From positions 992,001 to 1,056,000 of the forward strand of contig CAVXRG010000010.1 of the NCBI GenBank assembly GCA_963764195.1: 64,000 bases of DNA. Direction: 5' to 3'. Position numbers and translations under genes: made by a program. Position 1 is the stretch's first letter, and each line of letters opens with the position of its first letter. Under the pieces are notes generated by a model, which searched no databases, was not told the DNA's origin, and saw only the letters and a list, made by a program, of their open reading frames with translations. Positions 48,188 to 56,378 of this stretch are shown here, piece by piece. The stretch is from JBDSSS01 sp963764195. Its GTDB lineage: Bacteria; Actinomycetota; Actinomycetes; Actinomycetales; Dermatophilaceae.

Positions 48188-49813
48188 TCACCCGGCGAGA
48201 AGGACGGTCAGCGTCACGGTGGCCAGCACCGTGGCGAGGAGCAGGACCGCAGCCGGCAGCAGCGTCATCCGCAGCACGTCACCGGTCGCGGAGCGGTCGC
48301 CGCCGACCGCACTGAGCCCGAGCACGATGACGACGGGAGCCAGCGAGTTGCCCACGTTGCCCCCGGCCAGCTGACCCGCGAGCAGCACGGCCGCCGGGTC
48401 GCCGATGAGAGTGGCGACCTGGACCTGGAGCGCTGAGAAGAGCGCGTTGGAGCTCGTCGTCGAGCCGGTGATGAAGGAGCCGAGGGCACCGACCAGGGGC
48501 GCGATCGCCGGGTAGGCGCTCCCCGTGGCGGCGGCGGCCCCCCGGGCCACCGTCGTGACCATGCCGCTGTCGACGAGGACCCCGGCCACGGAGGCGAGGA
48601 GCAGCACCGAGGGGGACGACTTCCGGAACTGCCGGAGGGTCGCCGACCAGACCGGCCCCCAGGCCCCGCGGGGCCAGTCGCCCCGGGACTTCCAGACGAG
48701 GACGCTCAGAGCCGAGGCGACGAGCAGGAAGGACCCCGGGTGACCGACGAGCGCGATGGGGTTGTAGAGCGCGACGGCCGGGTTGTCGGCCCCGGACCCG
48801 GTCGACGTCCCGGGGAAGGAGGGCCCGACGAGCAGGTGCCCCTTCGCCCAGGCCCGCACCGGCGGCGGGAGGAAGACGAGCAGGGCGACCGCGGCGAGCA
48901 GGACGTAGGGCACGGCCGCCGCCCTGGCGCGCACTCGGTCCTGCACGACCTGGCCGTCGTTCGGGCCGCTCGTCGGATCCGACGGCTCGTCGCGGAGCCG
49001 GCCGCGTGCCGCGCGTCCCCGGACCGCTCGGAGGGCGAAGACAGCGGCGATCCCGGCCGCCCCGCCGCCGAGCGCACCGATTCCGGGCTCGACGTGTGCG
49101 ATGACGGCCTGGGTGAGGGCCATCGCCGGCCCGACCGTGAGAAGCATCGGCAGGGCCTCCCTCAGGGCGGCTCGCCCGCCGGCCATGAGGGCGACGAGAC
49201 CGCCCGCGAGGAGGCAGTTGACGCCGAGCAGCACCGAGGCGACGGCGGCATACTCCGCCGTCTGGGCCGGGTCCAGGTGGGCCGTGAGCGCCCCCATGTA
49301 GAAGGAGGACCCCATCGAGCCGAAGCCGACCGCCCAGTGGTAGCCGACGAGGGGCAGCGCCACCGCCCGCGAGACGCCGACACCGAGCGCGACGAGTAGC
49401 GGTGCCGCGACCGCGATGGGAGTGCCGAAGCCGGAGACACCCTGGATGAACGACGGGAGGACCCAGGCGATGAGCAGCACGTTCTCCGTGCGGCTCGGCA
49501 GGATGCGCGAGAGAGCCCGACCGAGCGAGGCCATGCCGATCCTGCTCGCGAGGTGATGCATGAGCAGGGCCGGACCGATGACGTAGAGGATCCAGACCCC
49601 CACCCACGCGCCCTTGCCGAGTCCCACGGCGACGGTCGCTCCCCCGGCACCGAAGGCGACCATCGCCAGGACGCTGGCGTAGACGACGGTGAGGCCGGCG
49701 TTGACGAGCATGGACAGTCGGCCCCAGAGGACCAGCGCCAGCAGGAGCACGACGGGGCTCACGGCGAGCAACCAGTGGAGCGGGGTGACCCCCGTGACGG
49801 TGGCGGACGACAT
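48188..49813 (-). CDS. L-lactate permease family transporter
   Basis: 541 residues from ATG 49813 (GAGG 5 nt upstream; an in-frame GTG at 49861 would add 16 residues). It has about 13-14 hydrophobic segments, with family landmarks AWVLPSFIQGVSGFGTPIAVAAPLLV near residue 120 and GSFITGSTTSSNALFSALQVQVA near the end. LctP/LldP proteins take up lactate or glycolate with protons. It is divergent from a GntR regulator whose palindrome lies between them. No lactate dehydrogenase (lldD, lutABC) is adjacent, so another hydroxyacid may be the substrate. Confidence 0.92.
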   Translation of the reverse strand: MSSATVTGVTPLHWLLAVSPVVLLLALVLWGRLSMLVNAGLTVVYASVLAMVAFGAGGATVAVGLGKGAWVGVWILYVIGPALLMHHLASRIGMASLGRALSRILPSRTENVLLIAWVLPSFIQGVSGFGTPIAVAAPLLVALGVGVSRAVALPLVGYHWAVGFGSMGSSFYMGALTAHLDPAQTAEYAAVASVLLGVNCLLAGGLVALMAGGRAALREALPMLLTVGPAMALTQAVIAHVEPGIGALGGGAAGIAAVFALRAVRGRAARGRLRDEPSDPTSGPNDGQVVQDRVRARAAAVPYVLLAAVALLVFLPPPVRAWAKGHLLVGPSFPGTSTGSGADNPAVALYNPIALVGHPGSFLLVASALSVLVWKSRGDWPRGAWGPVWSATLRQFRKSSPSVLLLASVAGVLVDSGMVTTVARGAAAATGSAYPAIAPLVGALGSFITGSTTSSNALFSALQVQVATLIGDPAAVLLAGQLAGGNVGNSLAPVVIVLGLSAVGGDRSATGDVLRMTLLPAAVLLLATVLATVTLTVLLAG

Positions 49814-49872
49814 CACCGCCTCGAGTGCGGGCGGGAGTGAGGGAACGAATGCAGAGAGCACGCGAGTGTCTT

Positions 49873-49882
49873 TCGTATACGA
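49873..49882. promoter_or_regulatory. GntR-type operator TCGTATACGA
   Basis: A perfect 10-bp palindrome with GTATAC centre between the permease and the GntR gene. FCD-subfamily GntR proteins bind TnGT...ACnA dyads, and UxuR/ExuR sites also centre on GTATAC. Its position fits dual control of both divergent genes. Confidence 0.65.
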
Positions 49883-49935
49883 TCGGGCTCGTCGATGAGG
49901 CCACGGGGGCCCGTCCGAGCGGCGGGAGATGCGGC

Positions 49936-50601
49936 GTGCGCGACGCACAGACCATCGGGAGCACGCACTTGGGGCTCCGCGACCAGGTGCTGGCCGAGCT
50001 GCGTCGACGGATCGTCGACGGTGACTATCCGCCCGGGGAACGGCTCACCGAGCAGCGGCTGGCCGCGGACTTCGGCGTGTCCCGCAACCCGGTGCGCGAG
50101 GCCTTGCGCGTCGTCGAGGGAGACGGGCTCGTGACGACCATGCCTCGCCGCGGCGCGGTGGTCGCGACCCCGGACCCCGCGGCCGTGGCCGACCTCTTCG
50201 CAGTTCGGTCCAGCCTCGAGGCCGTCGCCGCGCGCCTTGCCGCCGAGCGGGCGACCCCGACGGACGTGAGGGACCTGCGGGACCTGCTCGAACAGGCTCG
50301 CCTGGCCACGCAGGACGAGGACTTCTCGCGCGTGGCCGAGCTCAACAGCGCCTTGCACATGAGGGTGATCGCGATCACCGGCAACCGCTGGCTCGGCCAG
50401 GTCTCGGGTGCCATATACCTGCACGTCCACTGGATCTTCCGGGTGAGCGCCGCGCACCGCGCCCCGCACTCCTGGGGGGAGCACACGCGTCTCGTGGACG
50501 CGATCGCACAGGGGGACGCCGCCGTGGCCGAGTCAACCGCCCTGGCGCACGTCGACGCGGCGTCCCGGGCAGCGCTGAGGAGCCTCGCGGGCGACTCCTG
50601 A
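49936..50601 (+). CDS. GntR-family regulator, FCD subfamily
   Basis: 221 residues from GTG 49936 (GGGAG 7 nt upstream). The winged helix is typical: LRDQVLAELRRRIVDGDYPPGERLTEQRLAADFGVSRNPVREALRVVEGDGLV, summarised here in pieces: VLAELRRRIVDGDYPPGE, ADFGVSRNPVREAL. The C-terminal all-helical FCD domain has metal-type histidines in LNSALHMRVIAITGN and ALAHVDAA. FCD regulators sense organic acids or amino acids. It ends 12 nt before the convergent ggt stop. Confidence 0.9.
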   Translation: MRDAQTIGSTHLGLRDQVLAELRRRIVDGDYPPGERLTEQRLAADFGVSRNPVREALRVVEGDGLVTTMPRRGAVVATPDPAAVADLFAVRSSLEAVAARLAAERATPTDVRDLRDLLEQARLATQDEDFSRVAELNSALHMRVIAITGNRWLGQVSGAIYLHVHWIFRVSAAHRAPHSWGEHTRLVDAIAQGDAAVAESTALAHVDAASRAALRSLAGDS

Positions 50602-50613
50602 GGGCCCGGCGCC

Positions 50614-52401
50614 TCACCTGCCGACGGCATAGCCCTGCATCCCCCGGGGGTTGGCCCCGGCCCGCAGAACACCCGTGGTCGGGTCCCGCGTCACCGCGCA
50701 CATCCGGCCCTCGCTCCACCCGTCGCCCAGCCGGACCTCGTGGCCGCGCAGGCGCAGCTGCTCGACGACGTCGCCGGCGAAGCGGTCCTCGACGACGAGC
50801 ACGCCGGGCTCGATGGCACGGGGCCAGAAGGATCCAGGGAAGCCGTTGGTGTGCCAGGCCGGGGCGTCGATCGCCGCCTGGAGGTCCTCGCCTCGCACGA
50901 GGGTGCGCAGCAGGAAGAGCAGCTGCCACTGGTCCTGCTGGTCCCCGCCCGGTGAGCCGCAGGCCATGACGGGTGAGCCGTCCCGGAGGACCATCGTCGG
51001 GGTGAGGGTGGTGCGCGGGCGTCGTCCGGGAGCGAGGGACGAGGAGAGCCCCTCCTCCAGCCAGAACATCTGCATCCTGCTCCCGAGACAGAAACCGAGC
51101 TCGGGGATGGTCGGCGAGCTCTGCAGCCACCCCCCGCTCGGCGTTGCCGACACCATGTTGCCCCAGCGGTCCACGACGTCGACGTGGCAGGTGTCGCCGC
51201 GCATCTCTCCCCGCCGGTCGACCGTCGGCTCCCCGAGGGAGGCGTCCGCCCCGACGAGAGCGTCGGCGCCGCCACCACGCGTGTGTGCGGCGACGAGCGG
51301 CACGCGACCCCCGGGACTGCCCGGTCGCACCTCGAGCGAGGCGCGGTCGCCGATCAACGACGACCGGTCGCGGGCGTAGGCGGTCGAGAGCAGCTCCTCG
51401 ACCGGAACGTCGACGTCCCCGTACCAGGCCTCGCGGTCCGCGTACGCCAGCTTCATGGCCTCCGTGATGGCGTGGATGCCGTCCGCGGTCGACGGGTCGA
51501 GCGCAGCAGGGTCGTCCAGCGCGTCGAGGAGCCGGAGGCTCTGCAACAACGCCGGCCCCTGTCCCCAGGGTCCGGTCTTGGCCACGACGTGCCCGTGCCA
51601 GTCGACCGTGACGGCGTCCTCCCACGTGGCCGAGAACGCGGCCATGTCGCCCGCCGTGACGAGACCGGCGTGCCTTTCCCCGCTGGAGTCACGAAAAGCC
51701 TTGCGGGAGAACGCGTCAATGGCCTCCGCCACGAAACCCTGCGACCAGGCGAGTCGAGCCGCATCGATCTGGGCAACCCGGTCCTCCCCTGCGCGCTCGC
51801 CCTCGTCGACGAGCCGCTCGAGCGTGGCGGCATACGCGCGGTTGGTCACCAGTGAGCCCGCCGACGGCGGCTCGCCCTCGTGGAGCCAGAGGTCCGCGGA
51901 CGTCGTCCAGTCCTCGACGAAGAGGTCGCGGACCAGTCCGATCGTGGTGCAGACCCGAGCGAGCACGGGGTGCCCGTCACGCGCGTAGCCGATCGCCGGC
52001 TCCAGCACCTCCCGCAGGGTCTGGGTCCCATGGTCGCGGAGCATGAGCAGCCACGCGTCGACGGCGCCGGGGACGGCTGCCGCCAGCGGCCCCGACCCCG
52101 GGACGAGCTCGAATCCCAGCGACCGGTAGTGCGCGATGGTCGCCCCGGCGGGGGCCGGTCCCTGACCGCAGAGGACGCGGGGCGTGGGGTCGTCCGCGGT
52201 GGCGACGATGGCGGGCATGTCCCCGCCGGGCCCGTTGAGGTGGGGCTCGACGACGTGCAGGACGAACCCGGCCGCGACTGCGGCGTCGAAGGCGTTGCCG
52301 CCCAGCTCGAGAGCGCGCATCGCGGACTGCGAGGCGATCCAGTGGGTCGTCGACACCATCCCGAAGGTGCCCTCGAGGGTGGGGCGGGTGGTGAAGGTCA
52401 T
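50614..52401 (-). CDS. ggt: Gamma-glutamyltransferase family protein
   Basis: 595 residues from ATG 52401 (GAGGAG, 8 nt). It is an Ntn-hydrolase precursor: NAFDAAVAAGFVLHVVEPHLNGPGGD in the large subunit, and the autoprocessing junction GDTCHVDVVDRWGNMVSATPSGG giving an N-terminal Thr nucleophile on the small subunit. PTMVLRDGSPVMACGSPGGDQQ is also typical. No signal peptide is visible, so it should act in the cytoplasm on imported gamma-glutamyl peptides, consistent with being the last gene of a peptide ABC importer operon (ATGA overlap with the ATPase gene). Confidence 0.93.
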   Translation of the reverse strand: MTFTTRPTLEGTFGMVSTTHWIASQSAMRALELGGNAFDAAVAAGFVLHVVEPHLNGPGGDMPAIVATADDPTPRVLCGQGPAPAGATIAHYRSLGFELVPGSGPLAAAVPGAVDAWLLMLRDHGTQTLREVLEPAIGYARDGHPVLARVCTTIGLVRDLFVEDWTTSADLWLHEGEPPSAGSLVTNRAYAATLERLVDEGERAGEDRVAQIDAARLAWSQGFVAEAIDAFSRKAFRDSSGERHAGLVTAGDMAAFSATWEDAVTVDWHGHVVAKTGPWGQGPALLQSLRLLDALDDPAALDPSTADGIHAITEAMKLAYADREAWYGDVDVPVEELLSTAYARDRSSLIGDRASLEVRPGSPGGRVPLVAAHTRGGGADALVGADASLGEPTVDRRGEMRGDTCHVDVVDRWGNMVSATPSGGWLQSSPTIPELGFCLGSRMQMFWLEEGLSSSLAPGRRPRTTLTPTMVLRDGSPVMACGSPGGDQQDQWQLLFLLRTLVRGEDLQAAIDAPAWHTNGFPGSFWPRAIEPGVLVVEDRFAGDVVEQLRLRGHEVRLGDGWSEGRMCAVTRDPTTGVLRAGANPRGMQGYAVGR

Positions 52402-53477
52402 GCGCTGCTCCTCATGTCGGTGCTCGGGTCGAGCTGGCCACCCGGGGTCGGGGCCGGAGTGCGGACGTCGGGGCCGTTGCCCTCGTCGTCGACGAGGTGG
52501 CACGCCACCACCGAGCCCCCGGCCCTGCGGAGGGCAGGCACCTCGTCGGAGCACCGGGCGACGGCCACGGGGCACCGGGTGTGGAAGCGACAGCCCGACG
52601 GCGGGTCGATCGCCGAGGGCAGGTCGTCGCCGAGCAGGACCCGGGTGCGCGAGCGTTGGCGGACCGGGTCGGCGATCGGCGCCGATGCCAGCAGCGCCTG
52701 GGTGTAGGGGTGCTTGGGTCGGGCGAAGACCTCTTCGCGCGAACCGGTCTCGACGAGCTGGCCGAGGTACATCACGGCGATGTCGTCGGCGAGGTACTCG
52801 ACGGCGGCGAGGTCGTGGGTGATGAAGAGGCAGGCAAACCCGATGTCCCGTTGGAGGTCGGCGAGCAGGTTGAGGACCGAGGCCTGCACCGACACGTCGA
52901 GCGCGCTCGTGGGCTCGTCGGCGACGAGCAGGGACGGGTTCGACATGAGGGCACGGGCGATGCTCACACGCTGGCGCTGGCCGCCGGAGAGCTCGTGCGG
53001 GTAGCGCCGGGCCACCTCGGGTCGCAGTCCCACGCGCTCGAGCCCTTCGGCCACCCTGCGTCCACGCTCGGTTCGCCCGATCCGCTCGCCGAGCAGCCGC
53101 AGCGGCTCCGCCACGACGTCTCCCACGAGCATCCGAGGGTCGAGTGAGCCCGCGGGGTCCTGGAAGACGATCGACACGGTCCGACGGTGGCGACGCAGCT
53201 TGGCGCGCGACAGCGTCGTCACGTCCTCACCCGCGAGTCGGACTGTGCCAGAGGTGGGCTCGACGAGGCGAACGACGCATCGACCCACCGTCGACTTGCC
53301 TGAACCGCTCTCACCCACGAGGGCGGTCACGCGTCCCGGCCGGATGGTCAGGGACACACCGTCCACGGCGCGGACCGGACCGAAGTGCATGACGAGGTCC
53401 TCCAGCTCGAGCACCGGGGCGTCGGGCTCCAGGGTGCCCGTCGCCACGCCAGAGGTTGTCCGTTCGTTCGTGGTCAT
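52398..53477 (-). CDS. Peptide ABC transporter ATP-binding protein (DppF-like)
   Basis: 359 residues. Walker A GESGSGKST, signature LSGGQRQRVSIARAL, Walker B LLVADEPTSALD and the H-loop THD are all intact. The oligopeptide/dipeptide C-terminal domain with cysteines (GCRFHTRCPVAVARC) that binds a 4Fe-4S cluster in some Dpp systems is present. It powers the importer with the DppD-like subunit. Both ends overlap neighbours by 4 nt. Confidence 0.93.
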   Translation of the reverse strand: MTTNERTTSGVATGTLEPDAPVLELEDLVMHFGPVRAVDGVSLTIRPGRVTALVGESGSGKSTVGRCVVRLVEPTSGTVRLAGEDVTTLSRAKLRRHRRTVSIVFQDPAGSLDPRMLVGDVVAEPLRLLGERIGRTERGRRVAEGLERVGLRPEVARRYPHELSGGQRQRVSIARALMSNPSLLVADEPTSALDVSVQASVLNLLADLQRDIGFACLFITHDLAAVEYLADDIAVMYLGQLVETGSREEVFARPKHPYTQALLASAPIADPVRQRSRTRVLLGDDLPSAIDPPSGCRFHTRCPVAVARCSDEVPALRRAGGSVVACHLVDDEGNGPDVRTPAPTPGGQLDPSTDMRSSA

Positions 53478-54526
53478 TCGCCATCCTCCGGCGTCGGTGT
53501 GGCCCGGTCACCCCGGGGGTGCCAGCACGCGACCCGGTGACCGGGCCCCACCCCCGGCACGATCGCGAGCGGAGGCTCACCGCTGCGGCAGCGGTCGTCG
53601 GCGGCAGAGCAGCGGTCCGCGAAGGTGCAGGCGTCGGGCTGGACGCGCAGGGTCGGCACGAGGCCGGGGATCTCGCGCAACCGGTGCGTCCCGGCGTGCC
53701 GTCCCGGCGTGGGTGACGCCGTGAGCAGGCCGGCGGTGTAGTGGTGCTGCGGGTGGGCGAAGAGCTCGTGGACGGGCGCCTCCTCGACGACCCGACCGGC
53801 ATACATCACGACGACCCGGTCGGCCACGTCGGCGATGACGCCGAGGTCGTGGGTGATGATGAGGATGCTCGTCCCGAGGCGGTCACGCAGCTCACGGAGC
53901 ACGTCGAGGATGCCGGCCTGCACGGTGACGTCGAGCGCCGTGGTCGGCTCGTCCGCGACGAGGACGCGGGGCTCGCACGCGATGGCCATGGCGATCATGA
54001 CGCGTTGGCGCATCCCGCCCGAGAGCTGGTGCGGGTACTGGCCCACCCGCTCACGGGCCGACGGGATGCCGACGAGCGAGAGCAGCTCGACCGCACGGGA
54101 CTGTGCCGCATGGCGGCTCAGGCCCTCGTGCACCTCGAGGACCTCGCCGATCTGGCGCCCCACGGTCAGGACGGGGTTCAGCGAGGTCATCGGCTCCTGG
54201 AAGATGTAGGCGATGTCCTTGCCGCGGGAGGCCCGGAGGCGGGCGGGCGAGGCACCGACCAGCTCCTCACCCTGCAGGCGCACCGAGCCGGTCACGTCCG
54301 CGCTGCGTGGCAGCAACCCGGCGAGGCTCATCGCGGTGACGCTCTTGCCGCACCCGGACTCGCCCACGATGCCGACGATCTCGCCCCGGCCCAGCTGCAG
54401 GTCGACGTGGTCGACGGCACTGACGGGGCCCCCCTCGCCGCGGAAGCCGACGCAGAGGTCTCGGACCTCGAGTACCGGAGCTGCCCCCTCAGGGCCCACC
54501 GATGTCTCCTCGGTCGTGGTCGTCAT
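53474..54526 (-). CDS. Peptide ABC transporter ATP-binding protein (DppD-like)
   Basis: 350 residues from ATG 54526 (GGGGAG, 7 nt). Walker A GESGCGKSV, signature LSGGMRQRVMIAMA, Walker B LVADEPTTALDVTVQ and the C-terminal cysteine cluster (ACTFADRCSAADDRC) are present. It is the second ATPase of the importer. The ATG overlaps the upstream permease stop. Confidence 0.93.
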   Translation of the reverse strand: MTTTTEETSVGPEGAAPVLEVRDLCVGFRGEGGPVSAVDHVDLQLGRGEIVGIVGESGCGKSVTAMSLAGLLPRSADVTGSVRLQGEELVGASPARLRASRGKDIAYIFQEPMTSLNPVLTVGRQIGEVLEVHEGLSRHAAQSRAVELLSLVGIPSARERVGQYPHQLSGGMRQRVMIAMAIACEPRVLVADEPTTALDVTVQAGILDVLRELRDRLGTSILIITHDLGVIADVADRVVVMYAGRVVEEAPVHELFAHPQHHYTAGLLTASPTPGRHAGTHRLREIPGLVPTLRVQPDACTFADRCSAADDRCRSGEPPLAIVPGVGPGHRVACWHPRGDRATPTPEDGE

Positions 54527-55422
54527 CGACGGCTCCCCTTCGGGTCGAGTGCATCTCGCAGGCTGTCGCCGAAGACGTTGAACGCCAGGGCGAGCACCAT
54601 GATCACGATCCCCGGGAGGACGGCGGCCCACGGCGCTCGCGCCGCGAACTGCTGCGCGTTGGCGAGCATCGTGCCGAGGCTCGGCTCCGGGGGCTGGATA
54701 CCGAGACCGAGGAAGGACAGGACCGCTTCCCCCAGGATCGCGGCCGGGATGGCCACGGTGGCCTGCACGAGGACGACCGACGTCGCGTTGGGCAGGATGT
54801 GCCGTCGCAGCACCCAGAGGTCGCTCCCTCCGTCCACGACCGCTGCTGCGACGAAGTCGAGCGACTTCAGGCGCAGCGCGTCCGACCGGACGACCCGGAT
54901 CACGCCGGGGATCTGGGCCAGCCCGATCGCGATGGCCGCATTGCCCAGGCTCGCCCCGCGGATGGCGGCGAGGCCGACGGCGAGGATGAGGAACGGGAAG
55001 GCGAGCATGAGGTCGGTGAGCCTCGAGATGACACCGTCGACGGCCCGGAAATAGCCCGACGCCAGCCCGAGCGGAACCCCGATGAGCAGGGCGGTGAGCA
55101 CCGCGAGGAGGGCGACGAGCAACGAGGCCCGGACGCCGAGCATGATCCTCGACAGGACGTCGCGGCCCAGGTCGTCGGTGCCGAGCAGGTGCCCGGCCGT
55201 CCCGGGAGGAGCGAGCGTGTTGGCGAAGTCGGTCTGCTCGGCCGCGTAGGGAGCGAGCACGGGTGCGAGCAGGGCCACCACGAGCGCGATGAGCAGCACG
55301 GCCGCGCTCGTCACGGCGAGCGGGTTGCGGGTCAGTCGCCGCAGCACCCGGCGTCGGGGCCCCGGAGCACCGGCCTCGTCGCCGGGGACCGGGTCGGCGG
55401 TCTCGAGTGTCTCGGCGGTCAT
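54523..55422 (-). CDS. Peptide ABC transporter permease (DppC-like)
   Basis: 299 residues. A disordered N-terminus is followed by six membrane segments; LLGTDDLGRDVLSRIMLGVRASL and the EAA loop region SDLWVLRRHILPNATSVVLVQ are typical of DppC. It forms the channel with the DppB-like permease, with which it overlaps by 4 nt. Confidence 0.94.
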   Translation of the reverse strand: MTAETLETADPVPGDEAGAPGPRRRVLRRLTRNPLAVTSAAVLLIALVVALLAPVLAPYAAEQTDFANTLAPPGTAGHLLGTDDLGRDVLSRIMLGVRASLLVALLAVLTALLIGVPLGLASGYFRAVDGVISRLTDLMLAFPFLILAVGLAAIRGASLGNAAIAIGLAQIPGVIRVVRSDALRLKSLDFVAAAVVDGGSDLWVLRRHILPNATSVVLVQATVAIPAAILGEAVLSFLGLGIQPPEPSLGTMLANAQQFAARAPWAAVLPGIVIMVLALAFNVFGDSLRDALDPKGSRR

Positions 55423-56375
55423 GCTGCCTCCCCCGAGACGCGGACCCGCGGGTCGATGACGGAGTAGAGCAGGTCCACCACGAAGTTGATGGCGATGTAG
55501 GCCGTGGCCGTCACGAGGACGACCGCCTGGATCACGGGGTAGTCACGCTGGAAGACGGCATCGATCGTCATCTTCCCAAAACCGGGAAGCCCGAAGATCT
55601 GCTCGGTGACCACGGCGCCGGAGATCAGCCCACCGAGCTGCAACCCGACGATCGTGACGACGACGATGAGGCTGTTGCGCAAGGCGTGCCGGGTGATGAC
55701 GACCCGAGGCCTCAGCCCCTTCGCCTCGGCCGTGCGCACGAAGTCCGTGGACAGTGCGTCGAGCATGGAGGACCGGGTCTGACGCATGATGACGGCCGCC
55801 AGTCCGGTGCCGAGGATGAGGGAGGGCAGCACGAGGTGGTGCAGGTTGTCGAGGACTCCCGCGCTCACCGGCACGAAACCCGACGCGGGAAAGAGCCCGG
55901 TCGCCACCGAGAGGTAGAGGATCGCGATGAGGCCCAGCCAGAAGTGCGGCACCGAAAGACCCAGCAGCGCGAAGCCGTTCGCCACCCACTCCGCCGGTCC
56001 CCCGCGCCGCACCGCGGCCACGACTCCCGCGCCGACGCCGAGGATGGTGGCGATGACGATGGCGATCACGGACAGCTCGATCGTCACCGGGAGCGCCGTC
56101 GCGAGCATCTCGCTGACGGGCTGGCCGGTGCGGATCGAGACCCCGAGGTCCCCACGGAGGGCGTTGGTGAGGAAGTGCCAGAACTGGACGACGACCGACT
56201 GGTCGAGGCCGTACTTCACGCGGATGGCGGCGAGCGCCTCCGGGCTACGGTCCTCGCCGGCCAGCGCGAGGGCAGGGTCGCCCGGCAGGGCCCGGACCCC
56301 CACGAACACCACCACGGTCGCGAGGACCAGCGTGAGCGCGGACTGCCAGGCCCTGCCGACGAGGTAGCGACGCAT
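55419..56375 (-). CDS. Peptide ABC transporter permease (DppB-like)
   Basis: 318 residues with six membrane segments. FVGVRALPGDPALALAGED near the start, GLSVPHFWLGLIAILYLSV, the EAA loop RTAEAKGLRPRVVITRHALRNSL and the end VVDLLYSVIDPRVRV are typical of DppB. It begins 3 nt after the binding-protein stop. Confidence 0.94.
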   Translation of the reverse strand: MRRYLVGRAWQSALTLVLATVVVFVGVRALPGDPALALAGEDRSPEALAAIRVKYGLDQSVVVQFWHFLTNALRGDLGVSIRTGQPVSEMLATALPVTIELSVIAIVIATILGVGAGVVAAVRRGGPAEWVANGFALLGLSVPHFWLGLIAILYLSVATGLFPASGFVPVSAGVLDNLHHLVLPSLILGTGLAAVIMRQTRSSMLDALSTDFVRTAEAKGLRPRVVITRHALRNSLIVVVTIVGLQLGGLISGAVVTEQIFGLPGFGKMTIDAVFQRDYPVIQAVVLVTATAYIAINFVVDLLYSVIDPRVRVSGEAA

Positions 56376-56378
56376 CGG